Assembly: GCA_011524805.1 (NCBI GenBank)
Contig: WTJO01000043.1
Coordinates: 1-6,026, forward strand
DNA from: Alphaproteobacteria bacterium
GTDB taxonomy: Bacteria > Pseudomonadota > Alphaproteobacteria > Puniceispirillales > Puniceispirillaceae
Length of the DNA stretch: 6,026 nucleotides
Reading direction: 5' to 3'
Shown here: positions 5,432 to 6,026 of the stretch, one piece after another
Numbering within the stretch: the stretch's first letter is position 1
How the letters are laid out: each line of letters starts with the position of its first letter
Notes under the pieces: model-generated
Told to the model about the DNA's origin: nothing
Seen by the model: only the letters and a program-made list of their open reading frames with translations
Databases searched by the model: none
Position numbers and translations under genes: made by a program

Positions 5432-6026
5432 GTGAAACGTATTTTGATATTTGGTGATTCAAACAGCTGGGGGTATCTGGATGATGAAAGTGGTAATCGC
5501 TATGCCCGAAGATGGCCTCAAACGACAGCAAATGCGCTTGCCGCCAATCATCTTGCGGCCGAGATAATAGAGGACTGTCTGCCCGGCCGCACAACCAACC
5601 TGCCAGACCCTGTAATGGGCGCCGAATTTAGCGGCATAGCCTCTCTGCCAGCATCTGTGAAGTCGCACCAGCCACTTGACCTTGTGCTTATCATGCTTGG
5701 CACAAATGATTTGAAAACCAGATTTAACCGGCAGGCAGAAGATATTGCATCAGCCCTGTCACAGCTTGTGCATATTGTGAAGGCCAGCGGGGCAGGGGCA
5801 GGGGGCTGGCATGCCCAGACAGCACCGTCAATTGCGATTACCTGCCCGCCCAGACTTGGCATGCGCGTGAATGAGGCCGACTGGCCTAGATATGCAGAAT
5901 GGCGTGGCGGTTTTGAGATATCTGAAAATCTGCCCCGGCATGTTGCCAGAATGTGTCAGTCTGAAGCTGTTCATTTTATCGATGCGAATGAAGGGGCCAG
6001 CTCATCTGAACGAGATCCTATTCACT
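5432..6026 (+). CDS. SGNH/GDSL-family hydrolase (NAP-type esterase), 3' end outside window
   Basis: The 198 visible codons encode nearly all of an SGNH hydrolase. Block I is IFGDSNSWGY (6-15) with nucleophile S10, block II is PGRTT (51-55) with G52, block III is MLGTNDLKTRF (88-98) with N92, and block V is DPIH (195-198) with D195 and H198 at the very last full codon. All catalytic residues are therefore present and only the C-terminal tail is missing. There is no signal peptide, so the enzyme is expected to be cytoplasmic. It resembles the arylesterase/acyl-hydrolase group that starts K-R-I-L-x-F-G-D-S-N-T-W-G and probably removes an acyl group from a small ester. A glycine-alanine segment (SGAGAGGW, 119-126) comes from a G-rich stretch in the DNA. 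It is divergent from the kinase operon across 109 bases, which suggests shared regulation and perhaps a role in releasing the kinase substrate; that link is inference. Confidence 0.9.
   Translation, partial: MKRILIFGDSNSWGYLDDESGNRYARRWPQTTANALAANHLAAEIIEDCLPGRTTNLPDPVMGAEFSGIASLPASVKSHQPLDLVLIMLGTNDLKTRFNRQAEDIASALSQLVHIVKASGAGAGGWHAQTAPSIAITCPPRLGMRVNEADWPRYAEWRGGFEISENLPRHVARMCQSEAVHFIDANEGASSSERDPIH

Noticed and set aside
5404..5457. A 17-codon plus-strand frame starting at ATG 5404 ahead of the hydrolase, considered as a leader peptide.
   Set aside because: It has no ribosome site, overlaps the hydrolase start in another frame, and shows no run of regulatory codons or attenuator hairpin.
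5548..5862. A 104-codon minus-strand open frame opposite the SGNH hydrolase.
   Set aside because: The plus-strand frame contains all four SGNH catalytic blocks in order, so this is a shadow.

Overview
The window is compact, moderate-GC bacterial chromosome with no RNA genes, mobile elements, CRISPR arrays or gene-free stretch over about 110 bases. Protein styles (a long-form O-acetylhomoserine sulfhydrylase, an EamA/RhaT permease, a phosphotransferase with a DAE motif, an NAP-type SGNH hydrolase) suggest an alphaproteobacterium. A marine, SAR116-like lineage would fit the gene density and base composition. The taxonomic call is inference; no marker gene is present.

Left part (1-2209, + strand): the C-terminal end of a drug/metabolite-transporter permease overlaps, by ATGA, a 616-residue gene. 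That gene fuses an N-terminal CoA-binding Rossmann domain (YccU/COG1832 type) to a complete PLP-dependent O-acetylhomoserine sulfhydrylase. The pair looks co-transcribed and the second gene belongs to sulfur amino-acid synthesis.

Middle and right part (2229-5322, - strand): three tightly spaced genes run phosphotransferase (APH fold), enolase paralogue, short-chain dehydrogenase, with gaps of 20 and 14 bases. They look like one operon converging on the sulfhydrylase gene with only 19 bases between stops. The enolase paralogue keeps most metal and catalytic residues but lacks the active-site His of the S-H-R-S-G motif (it reads S-A-R-S-G), has Asp for Glu in the I-Q-E-F-M-I motif, and has an altered substrate loop (P-A-G-A-S-R-G). 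It is therefore probably not the housekeeping glycolytic enolase.

Right edge (5432-6026, + strand): an SGNH/GDSL hydrolase starting at GTG is transcribed divergently from the kinase across a 109-base intergenic region that carries candidate promoters for both directions. It runs off the window just after its catalytic D-x-x-H motif.

The main item of interest is the kinase, enolase-like and dehydrogenase operon with the divergent hydrolase. Its enzyme set is consistent with a small catabolic or salvage route in which a hydroxy-acid-like substrate is released, phosphorylated, dehydrated and oxidised or reduced. Substrate and order of steps cannot be read from the sequence.
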